A stretch of 64,000 nucleotides of DNA, taken from contig NZ_JAGPXE010000003.1 of NCBI RefSeq assembly GCF_018070075.1, positions 310,001 through 374,000 of the forward strand, read 5' to 3'. The notes under the pieces were generated by a model. It saw only the letters and a program-made list of their open reading frames with translations, had not been told where the DNA came from and did not search any database. This stretch comes from Saccharopolyspora endophytica. GTDB taxonomy: Bacteria > Actinomycetota > Actinomycetes > Mycobacteriales > Pseudonocardiaceae. The translations under genes were made by a program, and so were the position numbers. Of the stretch, positions 42,751-52,064 are shown piece after piece; position 1 is the first letter of the stretch; each line of letters begins with the position of its first letter.

Positions 42751-43120
42751 TCACGGCCCCAGCACCGCGATGGAGTTGATGGTCGCCCCCGGCTTCGTCT
42801 GCCCCCAGTTGCCGGACTTGATGTCGACGTACTCCCCGGTGCACGAGGTCTTGCTGTAGACCCGGATGGTTCGTGCGGTCTGGTTGGACACGGTCTTGCC
42901 GCCCCACGGGTTGCAGCCCGGCGACGGGTCGACGCGGCTGGTGCGCTTGGTGCCGCCGAAGTCGTTCTCCGACCAGGTGCAGACCGACCCGTCGCGGCAC
43001 GACGCGGCGGCCGAGGTGTCGGCAGCGCCGGCGGGGCGATGCGATCAGGGCCGAAAGGGACAGCGTCAGAGCGATGATCAGGAGTGCCTTCTCGGATCGG
43101 TTGCGCCGAGGTGAGTTCAT
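42751..43120 (-). pseudogene. I36-type peptidase-inhibitor gene with a one-base frame break
   Basis: From ATG at 43120 the first frame encodes a signal peptide (SEKALLIIALTLSLSALIA) and then turns to arginine-rich nonsense. One frame over, from a C run at 43033-43036, the sense resumes as PAGAADTSAAASCRDGSVC and continues with TWSENDFGG, SPGCNPWGGKTVSNQTART and YSKTSCTGEYVDIKSGNWG, ending at 42751. That is a small secreted beta-gamma-crystallin-like inhibitor of the I36 (SMPI) family. Removing one C restores a full protein of about 122 residues. Its neighbour at 43445 is another I36-like gene. Confidence 0.75.
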
Positions 43121-43444
43121 GTGCGTCCCCGGTGTGTCGGTGTTCGGTCGAGGCCCTCACCATGCCGAGGTCGCGTCCGGCCGACGAGCCGAATCGTCGG
43201 GGTTCACCGGAACGGCAGAGCAGGAACGGCCGCGGGATCATCCGAAAGTTGATGACCACCACGACGTGCGTTGCACCGATGTCCGACCGAAGTCGTTGTT
43301 CCGGAGGGATTTCGGGTGATCCAGGGACGTATCCGGGGCTGTTCGCCCGGATTCCTGGCACGGTCGGTGGCCTGGGAGCCGATCGGCTCCGGCCGTCGGG
43401 CTCATCGGGGCCCGGCGGAAACTGGGGAGAGAAAGGACCGCACC
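43121..43444. other. Divergent control region between two I36 genes
   Basis: 324 bp without a gene. GGATCATCCGAAA (43235-43247) is the inverse of TTTCGGGTGATCC (43310-43322) with one mismatch, enclosing 62 nt. No clear -35/-10 pair was found. Confidence 0.5.
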
Positions 43445-43996
43445 ATGCGCGTGCGACGAGTGGCCGCCGCCGGAACGGCGATCGCGGCGATGCTGGGGAT
43501 GCTGACAGCGGGAACGGCGGCCGCGACCGGCCCGACGCAGCAGCAGGGTGTCCTGGCGACCTACCAGGGCAGGCAGATCGACCTGGCGCAGGGCTGGCAG
43601 GGCGCCGACGTGTGCTCGCAGGACGCCCCGGGGGCGGTGACCTGCTACGACCTGCCGGCCGAGGCGAAGCTGGGCACGGAGCCGGGCACGCGGGGCACTC
43701 TCGACGACTGCCCGCACACCTACGCGTGCTTGTGGGCGCATGCCGGTGCCGAGGGACGGCGCTTGCAGTTCCACGACTCGGGCACGACCGACCTCGGGGA
43801 TTGGGACTTCCGGGACCAGGCGACCGGCGCGTACAACAACCGCGAGATCTACGGTTTCGAGCTGATCGACGTGCGTTCCTTCCAGCCCGACCGCCACCTG
43901 TTCGTCGGTGTCGGCCAGTACGTCAACCTCAGCAAGCAGAGCTATCCGGGCCCGGGCTCGAACTGGAACGACCGAGTGGACAAGGTCCACCTCTAA
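43445..43996 (+). CDS. Secreted peptidase-inhibitor I36-like protein
   Basis: 183 residues from ATG at 43445 after AAAGGA. A signal peptide (RRVAAAGTAIAAMLGMLTAG) ends near residue 27. The mature part has paired cysteines (ADVCSQ, VTCYDL, LDDCPHTYACLWAHA) and the late aromatic motif FVGVGQYVNLSKQSYPGPGS, similar to the I36/beta-gamma-crystallin fold. Such proteins inhibit metalloproteases in Streptomyces. The N-terminal extension before the domain is longer than in its neighbour. The real target is unknown. Confidence 0.78.
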   Translation: MRVRRVAAAGTAIAAMLGMLTAGTAAATGPTQQQGVLATYQGRQIDLAQGWQGADVCSQDAPGAVTCYDLPAEAKLGTEPGTRGTLDDCPHTYACLWAHAGAEGRRLQFHDSGTTDLGDWDFRDQATGAYNNREIYGFELIDVRSFQPDRHLFVGVGQYVNLSKQSYPGPGSNWNDRVDKVHL

Positions 43997-44011
43997 CCCC
44001 GAGCGGGAGCG

Positions 44012-44044
44012 CCGGTGGGTGTCGCCACGCGCGGCACCCACCGG
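44012..44044 (+). terminator. Hairpin after the I36-like gene
   Basis: CCGGTGGGTG (44012-44021) pairs with CACCCACCGG (44035-44044), 16 bp after the stop codon. Confidence 0.55.
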
Positions 44045-44234
44045 TGAGCGCGCAGGGGACTAACCACACAAGGTGTGGTGCTGCGTCGCCCGGAATTCCA
44101 GGACCATGCGCCCCGGCGTCACGGGCGTCGGGGCGCATCTGGTGGCCGGGTGGGTGGGGGTGGTGGCCTGCGGTGGGGTGAGGTTGCACACCGATGGGCG
44201 ACCCGGGTGGATAACCATACAGTCGGTCGCATAA

Positions 44235-45659
<1,425 letters not shown>

Positions 45660-45667
45660 CGACCCCG

Positions 45668-45703
45668 TGGCCGTCCGCGCAGCACGATCCGCGCGGACGG
45701 CCA
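45668..45703 (+). terminator. argG terminator hairpin
   Basis: TGGCCGTCCGCGC (45668-45680) pairs perfectly with GCGCGGACGGCCA (45691-45703), nine bases after the argG stop. Confidence 0.7.
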
Positions 45704-45813
45704 TGATCGCATCTGCCCCGCTCCGAGCGCGTGCGGGGGCGCTGGGTGCGGCGGCTCCGGGCGAGGTGGTTAGGGTCCGATGATGGACCGGGGTCGCGTT
45801 GCGGAGGTGCGAG

Positions 45814-46386
45814 TTGTCGGGTGACCGGCCGAGTACGCAGGAGCTGGAGGCCGCGAGCGGCGCCACGATCGACGATGTGCTGGCGCCGGATCTCAAGGTG
45901 CTGTTCTGCGGGATCAACCCGGGGTTGTGGTCGGGCGCCACGGGGCATCACTTCGCGCGTCCGGGCAACCGGTTCTGGCCGGTGCTGCACGCCAGCGGTT
46001 TCACGCCGCGCGAGCTGGCTCCGCAGGAGCAGTCCGAGCTGCTGGGTCTGGGTCTGGGCATCACCAACCTGGTGGCTCGCGCCAGCGCGAAGGCCGCGGA
46101 GCTCTCCGAGGGGGAGTTGCAGGCCGGGGCGGAGGCGTTGACCGCGAAGGTGCGCCGCTACCGGCCACGGTGGGTGGCGGTCGTGGGGATCACGGCATAT
46201 CGGGCGGCGTTCGGCGCCAAGCGCGCTACCTTCGGTGAGCAGGACCGGACGATCGGTGATGCGGGGGTGTGGGTGTTGCCCAATCCCAGTGGCCTGAACG
46301 CGCATTGGAGCGCCGGGACGCTGGCCGCGGAGTTCGGCCAGCTCAGGCAGGCGGTCATGGCCGGCGATGAGTGCCGCTGCGGGTGA
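45814..46386 (+). CDS. mug: G/U mismatch-specific uracil-DNA glycosylase
   Basis: 190 residues from TTG at 45814, six bases after GGAGG. KVLFCGINPGLWSGATGHHF carries the active-site GINPG motif of the MUG/TDG family, followed by ARPGNRFWPVLHASGFTPRE. The second motif is NPSGLNAHWSAGTL. The enzyme removes uracil or ethenocytosine opposite G in deaminated DNA. It is a single gene, with no operon partner. Confidence 0.92.
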   Translation: MSGDRPSTQELEAASGATIDDVLAPDLKVLFCGINPGLWSGATGHHFARPGNRFWPVLHASGFTPRELAPQEQSELLGLGLGITNLVARASAKAAELSEGELQAGAEALTAKVRRYRPRWVAVVGITAYRAAFGAKRATFGEQDRTIGDAGVWVLPNPSGLNAHWSAGTLAAEFGQLRQAVMAGDECRCG

Positions 46387-46522
46387 GTGATCGACGGGTC
46401 CGGGTGGGTTAGGGAACACGGGGGTGTGCTTTACCGGTCCGTGACCGGTAGGGTCTGCTCCGCCGGAACGGAAGTCCCCGATCCGGTGACATTGGCCGTT
46501 TGCTGACGCAGAGTCGATACGG

Positions 46523-47224
46523 ATGACTATTCAAGACGATCTTGCTCGACCGTGGTTCCAGCCCGTGGTCCCCTCGGAAGCGCAACAGCAGCAGCCGGAT
46601 CCGGGACCGCCGACGACACGCATGATGGGCCAGCTGCCCGTCGACGAGGCGATCGATCCCGCCCCGCCGGCACCCGGTCCGATGCCCGCCCCGAACGGTG
46701 CACCGCAGCGGGCTGATTTCCAGGCCCCCGCCCCGCAGCCCCCGATGTACGAAGCCCCGCAGAACTCCCTGCCGCCGCGGCCGAGCACGGCGATGTCGGA
46801 AGGCACGACCTTCGCCGAGGCGCTCAATCCCGGTTCGCAGCAGCACTTCTCCCCCGGCCCGGATTCCGCCGCGCAGGACCCGATCGCCGGTGACACGGCG
46901 TTCCAGGCGTTCTACAGCGACGAACCGGCGTCGATGCCCTCGATCCCGCCGGCCGGTCCGCCGATGGCGCCGCCGCCGATTCCCGAGCACGTCGAGGTCA
47001 CGCAGCCCTACATCCCCGCGATTCGGGACGAGCAGCCGGAGTTCGCCAAGCGCCTCAACCCGCAGGCCGCGGCGTCTCCGACGGCGTTGACGGGGCCGCA
47101 GCCGGCGGTCACCGAGCGCTCCGCGACGGCCCCGCCGCGCAAGCGCGGTTTGATGCGCCGGGTGATGCGCCGCATCATCGGGCCGGACCTGCTGCGCAAG
47201 GACCCGCCGAAGAAGCGCCGCTAG
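46523..47224 (+). CDS. Proline/glutamine-rich protein with basic C-terminal helix
   Basis: 233 residues. Most of the chain is low-complexity Pro, Ala, Gln and Gly (EAQQQQPDPGPPTTRMMG and similar), predicted disordered. The last 30 residues are strongly basic (RKRGLMRRVMRRIIGPDLLR), an amphipathic helix that could bind membrane or nucleic acid. No signal peptide. This resembles actinobacterial disordered scaffold or secretion-associated proteins, but I cannot name a family. TAGGGT at 46449 may be the -10 box. A long hairpin with a U run follows the stop. Confidence 0.65.
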   Translation: MTIQDDLARPWFQPVVPSEAQQQQPDPGPPTTRMMGQLPVDEAIDPAPPAPGPMPAPNGAPQRADFQAPAPQPPMYEAPQNSLPPRPSTAMSEGTTFAEALNPGSQQHFSPGPDSAAQDPIAGDTAFQAFYSDEPASMPSIPPAGPPMAPPPIPEHVEVTQPYIPAIRDEQPEFAKRLNPQAAASPTALTGPQPAVTERSATAPPRKRGLMRRVMRRIIGPDLLRKDPPKKRR

Positions 47225-47242
47225 AGCCCTCTTTCGCCTCGT

Positions 47243-47303
47243 CGGTGGTCCTGGCACGGGCGCAGACCTGCATCCTGCGCCCGTGCCAGGACCACCGTTT
47301 TTT
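47243..47303 (+). terminator. Strong intrinsic terminator
   Basis: A perfect 23-bp stem (47243-47265 with 47275-47297; starts CGGTGGTCCTGGCACGGG) with nine-nt loop is followed by six T (47298-47303). It ends the proline-rich gene and also separates it from the convergent ABC gene. Confidence 0.85.
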
Positions 47304-47343
47304 CATGCCCGGGGCTGCTTCGAGCGGCGGTAGGCGGCGGGCG

Positions 47344-48147
47344 TCATCGGGCGCGGGCGTGCCAGCGGCCGTGGTCGCGGGTGATGTGCACGGGGTGGTT
47401 GAAGCACTTGCTGATGTGGTCGCTGGTGATGACCTCCTCGACGGGCCCGGCGGTCAGGCATTGCCCTTCGCGCAGCAGCATGGCGTGGGTGGTGCCGGCC
47501 GGGAGTTCTTCGAGGTGGTGGGTGACCAGGACGGTGGCCAGCTCGGGGTGTTGGGTGCGCAGGTCGTCGAGGCTGGTGAGCAGTTGTTCGCGGGCGGCCA
47601 GGTCGAGTCCGGTGGCGGGTTCGTCGAGCAGCAGCAGGCGGGGTGCGGGCATGAGGGCGCGGGCGATGAGCGCGCGGCCGCGTTCGCCTTGGGACAGGGT
47701 GTTCCAGCGGGCGTGGGTGCGGTCGGCGATGCCCAGCAGGCTGATCAGCCGGTCGGCGTGGGCGGTTTCGGCGTCGGTGGGTTGCCGGCGCGGGACGAGT
47801 TCGGTGGTGTTGGTGGCGCCGGTGAGCACGACCTGGCCGACGGTGAGCGGGCTGGACAGCGGGTGCCGGGGGTTGACGTGGCCGACGAGGCTGCGCAGGG
47901 CGCGCATGTCCACGGCGCCGAGGCGGTGTCCGAGGACGTCGACGCTGCCGCGGGTGGGGTGCTGGTGGGCGCCCAGGAGGCTGAGCAAGGTGGATTTGCC
48001 GGCTCCGTTGGCGCCCAGCAGTGCCCAGTGCTGGCCGGGGTGGACCTGCAGGGTGATCGAGCGCAGCAGGTGCGTGCCGTCGCGGACGACGTCGACGTCG
48101 TCGGCGTGCAGCACGGGTCCGGTGTCGCTGGGGCGGGGGTGGTTCAC
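47344..48147 (-). CDS. ABC transporter ATP-binding protein
   Basis: 267 residues from GTG at 48147, after GAAGGA. Walker A is LLGANGAGKSTLLSLLG, the Q-loop region is in VGHVNPRHPLSSP, the signature is LSQGERGRALIARAL, Walker B LLLLDEPATGLDLAAR, and the switch His is in LVTHHLEEL. It belongs to the ModF/YbbL-like group of soluble ATPases; no permease or binding protein is adjacent, so its partner is elsewhere or it acts on its own, as ABC-F-like proteins do. Function unknown. Confidence 0.85.
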   Translation of the reverse strand: MNHPRPSDTGPVLHADDVDVVRDGTHLLRSITLQVHPGQHWALLGANGAGKSTLLSLLGAHQHPTRGSVDVLGHRLGAVDMRALRSLVGHVNPRHPLSSPLTVGQVVLTGATNTTELVPRRQPTDAETAHADRLISLLGIADRTHARWNTLSQGERGRALIARALMPAPRLLLLDEPATGLDLAAREQLLTSLDDLRTQHPELATVLVTHHLEELPAGTTHAMLLREGQCLTAGPVEEVITSDHISKCFNHPVHITRDHGRWHARAR

Positions 48148-48350
48148 GAGGGTTCCTTCGGGGCGCCGGGTGGTGCGTGGGTGAGGTGGCGCGGGTGTCG
48201 CGGGGCCTCGGGTGATCAAGCCTGCGTGCTGCGGCGATCAGCGCGGTGTCGTGAGCCTAGCAAACCAGTTGGTGGTGGCCGGGCGGGTGCGCGCGGCTGG
48301 TTAGGCTTTCGTTCGTCAGCTTTTTCCCGGACTTGTGACCTGAGGATTCG

Positions 48351-49361
48351 ATGTCTTCTTCCGCTGTGCCCGTGCCGGTTCTCGCCGACAGCGTCCGGCT
48401 CGACGACGACGGTGTGCACATCCTGGACCGGCGGGTGTTCCCGTTCGAGCGCCGGTGGGTGCGTGCGCGCACGGTGGAGGAGGTCGCCCGCGCCATCGAG
48501 GAGATGGTGACCCAGTCCTCCGGGCCGTACTTCGCGGTGCTGTGGGGGTTGGTGCTGGCCGCCCGGGAGACCGAGGGCCAGGACCCGCAGGAGGCTCGCC
48601 GCCGGGTGGGCGAGGCGGCGCAGCGGTTGATCGCCACGCGCCCGACCAACGACCAGCCGCGCAAGGCCGCGGCGTTCGTGCTCGCCGAGATCGCCGGGCG
48701 CGAGGACATCGCCGCGGCGGCGTGGGACGGCGCGCGGGCGGGCGACGCCGACTACCGGCGGCGGTGCCGCGAGATGGGGCAGGCGGGCGCGGCGCTGCTG
48801 GGAGAGGGCGCGCGGGTGCTGACGCACTGCTGGGGCGATCTCTACCTGCTGGGCCTGGTGGAGGCGCTGGTGGCGGCCGGCAAGCGCCCGGAGTTCGTCT
48901 GCACCGAGACCCGCCCGTACCTGCAGGGGGCGCGGTTGACCGCGGAGTCGCTGGCGGAGATGGGGGTTCCCACGACGCTGGTGACCGACGGGATGCCGGC
49001 GTCGCTGATGCGGGAGGGCCGGGTGGATGCGCTGGTGACCGCCAGCGACCGGATCACCATGGACGGCTCGGTGATCAACAAGGTGGGGACGTTGCAGCTG
49101 GCCACGGCGGCGAAGGTCTTCGGGGTGCCGTTCCACGCGCTGTGCCACGCCCCGGATCCCGACACCGAGTCGGGTGCGCAGGTGCCGATCGAGTTCCGCG
49201 ATGGCGACGAGGTCCTGCACACCCTGGGTCACCGCAGCGCCAGCGCGCGGGTGCGGGGCCTGTACCCGGCGTTCGACGTGACCGATCCGGATCTGGTGAC
49301 CGCGGTGGTCACCGATCGGGGCGCGTTCGCTCCCGGTGAGGTGCGCCGCTACTGGGCCTGA
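48351..49361 (+). CDS. eIF2B/MtnA-family isomerase-like protein
   Basis: 336 residues. The late segment VTASDRITMDGSVINKVGTL and the earlier VLTHCWGDLYLLGLVEAL match the eIF2B-alpha/MtnA fold that isomerises 5-methylthioribose-1-phosphate; the Cys of THC and Asp of SDRI correspond to its catalytic pair. VCTETRPYLQGARLTAESLA is also characteristic. The usual MtnA sequence is THCNAG, here THCWGD, so it may act on a related ribose phosphate (ribose-1,5-bisphosphate isomerase is another family member). GAGG precedes the ATG. Confidence 0.82.
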   Translation: MSSSAVPVPVLADSVRLDDDGVHILDRRVFPFERRWVRARTVEEVARAIEEMVTQSSGPYFAVLWGLVLAARETEGQDPQEARRRVGEAAQRLIATRPTNDQPRKAAAFVLAEIAGREDIAAAAWDGARAGDADYRRRCREMGQAGAALLGEGARVLTHCWGDLYLLGLVEALVAAGKRPEFVCTETRPYLQGARLTAESLAEMGVPTTLVTDGMPASLMREGRVDALVTASDRITMDGSVINKVGTLQLATAAKVFGVPFHALCHAPDPDTESGAQVPIEFRDGDEVLHTLGHRSASARVRGLYPAFDVTDPDLVTAVVTDRGAFAPGEVRRYWA

Positions 49362-49804
49362 TCGGCGTGGTGGAGGCGCTGCAGCAGGGTGATGAGCAGT
49401 TCGCGTTCGGCGGCGCTGAGCGGGGTGAGCAGTTCCCGGTTGGCCTGGTCGGCCAGCGCGGCGCAGCGCTGGAGGGTGGCCAGGCCTTCGGAGGTGGCCG
49501 ACACGGCGTTCTTGCGGCGGTCGCGCGGGTCGGGCCGGCGTTGCACGAGGCCTTTGTCCCCCAGCTCGTTGAGGAGTCCGACGACGTCCTTGGGGTCGAT
49601 CTCCAGGCGTCGCACCAGTTCGGCTTGGGCCAGCGGGCCGTGTTCGGCGACGGCGGCCAGCACGGCGTGCTGGCTCAGCCGCAGCCCTTCGTCGGCGAGA
49701 GCGCGGGCCACCAGGTCGCGGCCGCGCGCGGCGACGCGCCCGGTCAGCCAGCTGGGCAGGGACTGGATGTGCTGCAGAGCGCGGGTGCTGTGCTGTTCGG
49801 CCAC
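49349..49804 (-). CDS. MarR-family transcriptional regulator
   Basis: 151 residues from GTG at 49804. The winged helix is in LVRRLEIDPKDVVGLLNELG, with GLVQRRPDPRDRRKNAVSAT as the wing, and flanking helices for dimerisation. TAGGGT lies six bases before the start (leaderless). It diverges from a quinone-oxidoreductase-like gene, and two similar inverted repeats fill the gap, one over its own promoter and one just before the neighbour. The 3' end overlaps the eIF2B-like gene by 13 bp. Confidence 0.9.
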   Translation of the reverse strand: MAEQHSTRALQHIQSLPSWLTGRVAARGRDLVARALADEGLRLSQHAVLAAVAEHGPLAQAELVRRLEIDPKDVVGLLNELGDKGLVQRRPDPRDRRKNAVSATSEGLATLQRCAALADQANRELLTPLSAAERELLITLLQRLHHADQAQ

Positions 49805-49824
49805 CGCCCCACCCTAGCCGAAAA

Positions 49825-49884
49825 TTCGTTGGACTCCCCAATGGCCTGACATCTACTCTCGATTTCGTTGGTGGACCCAATCGA
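49825..49884. promoter_or_regulatory. Tandem MarR operators
   Basis: TTGGACTCCCCAA (49829-49841) and TTGGTGGACCCAA (49868-49880) are two 13-bp inverted repeats, both inside TTCGTTGG-N5-CCAAT. Their centres are 39 bp apart, nearly four helical turns. One overlaps the marR promoter and the other lies 22 bp before the reductase ATG. Confidence 0.75.
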
Positions 49885-49902
49885 TTTCGAGGAGTGTGCG
49901 TG

Positions 49903-50823
49903 ATGCGACGCGTCAACTACGTCGTCAACGGTGGCCCGGAGGTCCTGTTCGTCGAAGACGTCCCCACCCCGGTGCCCGGTCCTTCCCAGCTGCTGGTGCG
50001 GTGCGAGGCGGTCGGGGTCACCTGGCCGGCGGTGCGCCGGGTGCGCGAAGGGCCCGGGCCGGTACCGCTGGGCGGGGAGGTCGCCGGGGTGGTGGAGGCG
50101 CTGGGCCCGGGGGTGCGGGGTTTCCGGCTCGGCGACCGGGTCACGGGTGTGTGCTTCGAGCACGCCTACGCCGAGCGGGCGGTGCTGGCCGAGCACAGGG
50201 CTTCGCGGGTGCCCGAGCACGCCGACGCGGTGACCGCGGTGGCGCTGGTGCGCAGCGGGCTGGTGGCGCGCCGGGCGTGCGCGGCGGGTTTGATCGGGCG
50301 GGGCGAGTCGGTGCTGATCACCGCGGCGGCGGGCGGGGTGGGCACGATGGCGATCCAGCTGGTGCGCGCTCACGGGGCTCGTGTGGTCGCCGCGGTCGGC
50401 GACGCGCAGGACAAGGGCGCGTTCGTGCGCACGTTGGGCGCGGAGGCGGTGGTGGGCTACGACGACCCGAGCTGGGGTGAGCCGGTCGACGTCGTCTTGG
50501 AGTGCGTCGGTGGCGAGGTGCTGGACAAGGCGGTGCGGGCGCTGGGCCGCGGCGGGCGGTTGGTGGCCTTCGGCGCCCAGCCGGGTGCGATCTGCTCGGG
50601 GGAGCTGATGACGCGTGGTGCTTCGGCGACGGGGTTTCGCATGGGCTCGCCCGCCATGCCGTCGTTGCACGCCTGCTGGCGGGACGAGTTGTGGGACTGG
50701 CATCGGGAGGGCTGGTTGCGCACGCGCGTGCACGCCGAGATCCCGCTGGCTCGGGCGGCGCGGGCGCACGAGGTCATCGAGTCCCGCGCCAACCTCGGCA
50801 AGGTGGTGCTGGTGGCGGACTAG
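49903..50823 (+). CDS. Zinc-free MDR-family quinone oxidoreductase-like protein
   Basis: 306 residues from ATG at 49903, eight bases after GAGGAG. The GroES-like N-terminal half (VLFVEDVPTPVPGPSQLLV) is followed by the nucleotide loop GESVLITAAAGGVGTMAIQL near residue 140. There are none of the structural zinc cysteines, so it fits the NADPH:quinone reductase group. DVVLECVGGEVLDKAVRALG and NLGKVVLVAD complete the fold. Its divergent MarR neighbour and operators suggest induction by an electrophile or phenolic compound. Confidence 0.9.
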   Translation: MRRVNYVVNGGPEVLFVEDVPTPVPGPSQLLVRCEAVGVTWPAVRRVREGPGPVPLGGEVAGVVEALGPGVRGFRLGDRVTGVCFEHAYAERAVLAEHRASRVPEHADAVTAVALVRSGLVARRACAAGLIGRGESVLITAAAGGVGTMAIQLVRAHGARVVAAVGDAQDKGAFVRTLGAEAVVGYDDPSWGEPVDVVLECVGGEVLDKAVRALGRGGRLVAFGAQPGAICSGELMTRGASATGFRMGSPAMPSLHACWRDELWDWHREGWLRTRVHAEIPLARAARAHEVIESRANLGKVVLVAD

Positions 50824-50824
50824 G

Positions 50825-51229
50825 TCAGTCCTGCGGGGCGTGGGCGATGGAGTCCACGGCGATGGTCAGCAGCCGGCGGGCCGTGGGCGTGCCTCCGAAG
50901 CCGGGGTAGTCGATTCCCAGGTACTTCTGGGAGATCTCGTCGATGTTGTCGGCCGCGCCTTCGGTGGTGGAGCCGATGACGCGGCCGCGCACGGCGTAGT
51001 AGCGGGCGACGTTGTCGGGGTCGGCGATGTTGACCGCGGCCCTCGGGTCGCGGGCGATGTTCTTGGCCTTGCGCATGCCGTCGACGATGTTGATCTGGAT
51101 GTGCTCGCCGTCGGTGTGCACCCAGGTCTGGGTCAGCTGGGGCGAGCCGTCGGGCATCACGGTGGCGATGAAGCAGGGACTGGGGCGGCGCAGCAGCGCC
51201 AGCAGGCCTTCGGGAAGCGTGGTGGACAA
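50825..51229 (-). CDS. PPOX-class F420-dependent oxidoreductase
   Basis: 134 residues, the usual size, from TTG at 51229 with AGGAGA before it. A split-barrel flavin fold: PSPCFIATVMPDGSPQLTQT, HIQINIVDGMRKAKNIARDP and the late segment YYAVRGRVIGSTTEGAADN. These actinobacterial enzymes use F420 to reduce small molecules. The frame continues upstream to 51592, but that part has no coding character. It converges with the quinone-reductase gene, one base apart. Confidence 0.82.
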   Translation of the reverse strand: MSTTLPEGLLALLRRPSPCFIATVMPDGSPQLTQTWVHTDGEHIQINIVDGMRKAKNIARDPRAAVNIADPDNVARYYAVRGRVIGSTTEGAADNIDEISQKYLGIDYPGFGGTPTARRLLTIAVDSIAHAPQD

Positions 51230-51279
51230 CGGTGTCTCCTGGTTCGAGGGGGATGCGGACCTGAGGCGCGGCGTGCGGC

Positions 51280-51807
51280 TCAGGGGCCGGTGGGGTGTGC
51301 GATGCGGTCGAGCCATTCGCCGAGCATCGCCTTCTCGTTGGTGCTCAGCGCCGTGTCCTCGGGCAGGTTCGCCGCCAGCGCGAGGGCTGCGGCGATGGGG
51401 CCGGGATCGCTGGTCGCGGGTGCGTCGGTGGTGATCGCGGTGATCACGGCCTCGGCGATGCGGTGCACGTGCTCGGCGAGAACCTGCTCGGCCTGCAGCG
51501 CCGCGGGCGGCGGCGACCCTGTGCGCGGTGCGCCGTACATGAGGGCGTAGAGGGCGGGGTGGGCCAGGCCGAAGGCGAGGTGGAGGTCCCAACCGTGGCG
51601 CAGGTCGGCGACCGGGTCGTCGGTGCGGTGCAGCTGAGCTTTGCCGTCGAGGTAGATCCGGAAGGCCTCGCTGGTCACGGCGTCGAGCAGTCCCTGCTTG
51701 TCGCCGAAGAGCCGGTAAATCGTCGGCGCCTGCACTCCGGCGGCGGCGCTGACCGCCCGCGTGGACACCGCCTCATGCCCACCCTCGGCCAGCAACCGCC
51801 CGGCTGG
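51280..51807 (-). pseudogene. TetR-family regulator truncated at its 5' end
   Basis: The C-terminal 165 residues are a normal TetR: GRLLAEGGHEAVSTRAVSAA, then APTIYRLFGDKQGLLDAVTS (the recognition helix) and a complete ligand domain ending in AMLGEWLDRIAHP. Before that, the expected first helix is missing, and the sequence at 51807 abuts the tail of a transporter gene on the other strand. No good start or ribosome site is present. A deletion joining two genes is the simplest cause, though a re-started shorter protein cannot be ruled out. Confidence 0.65.
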
Positions 51808-51980
51808 CCGGGATGCCGCTGGGCACGGCGTTGGCCGGCACCCTGAGCGCGCGGTTCGGGCTGATGCCGGCGTTCGCGCTGTGCACCGCAGCGGCTGCGG
51901 CGATGTCGTTGTGCCCCTTGCTGTTTCCCGCATGGCGGGCCCTGGACCGGCTACCGGTGGCCGGCGCCCGCGCGTCCTGA
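51807..51980 (+). pseudogene. C-terminal remnant of an MFS transporter
   Basis: On the + strand the 58 codons read AGMPLGTALAGTLSARFGLM, PAFALCTAAAAAMSLCPLLF and a short tail to TGA at 51980, which is the last helix pair and end of an MFS transporter. No start codon or upstream part exists: before it the DNA is the TetR coding strand in antisense. It is the other side of the deletion that removed the TetR start. Confidence 0.65.
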
Positions 51981-52064
51981 CCGTCCTGGATTCCGGCGCA
52001 AGGCGAACGAGCGGCGACGTCAACGGCGTGCCACCGGCCATCGGGACCAGTACGCGGCTGCTGG

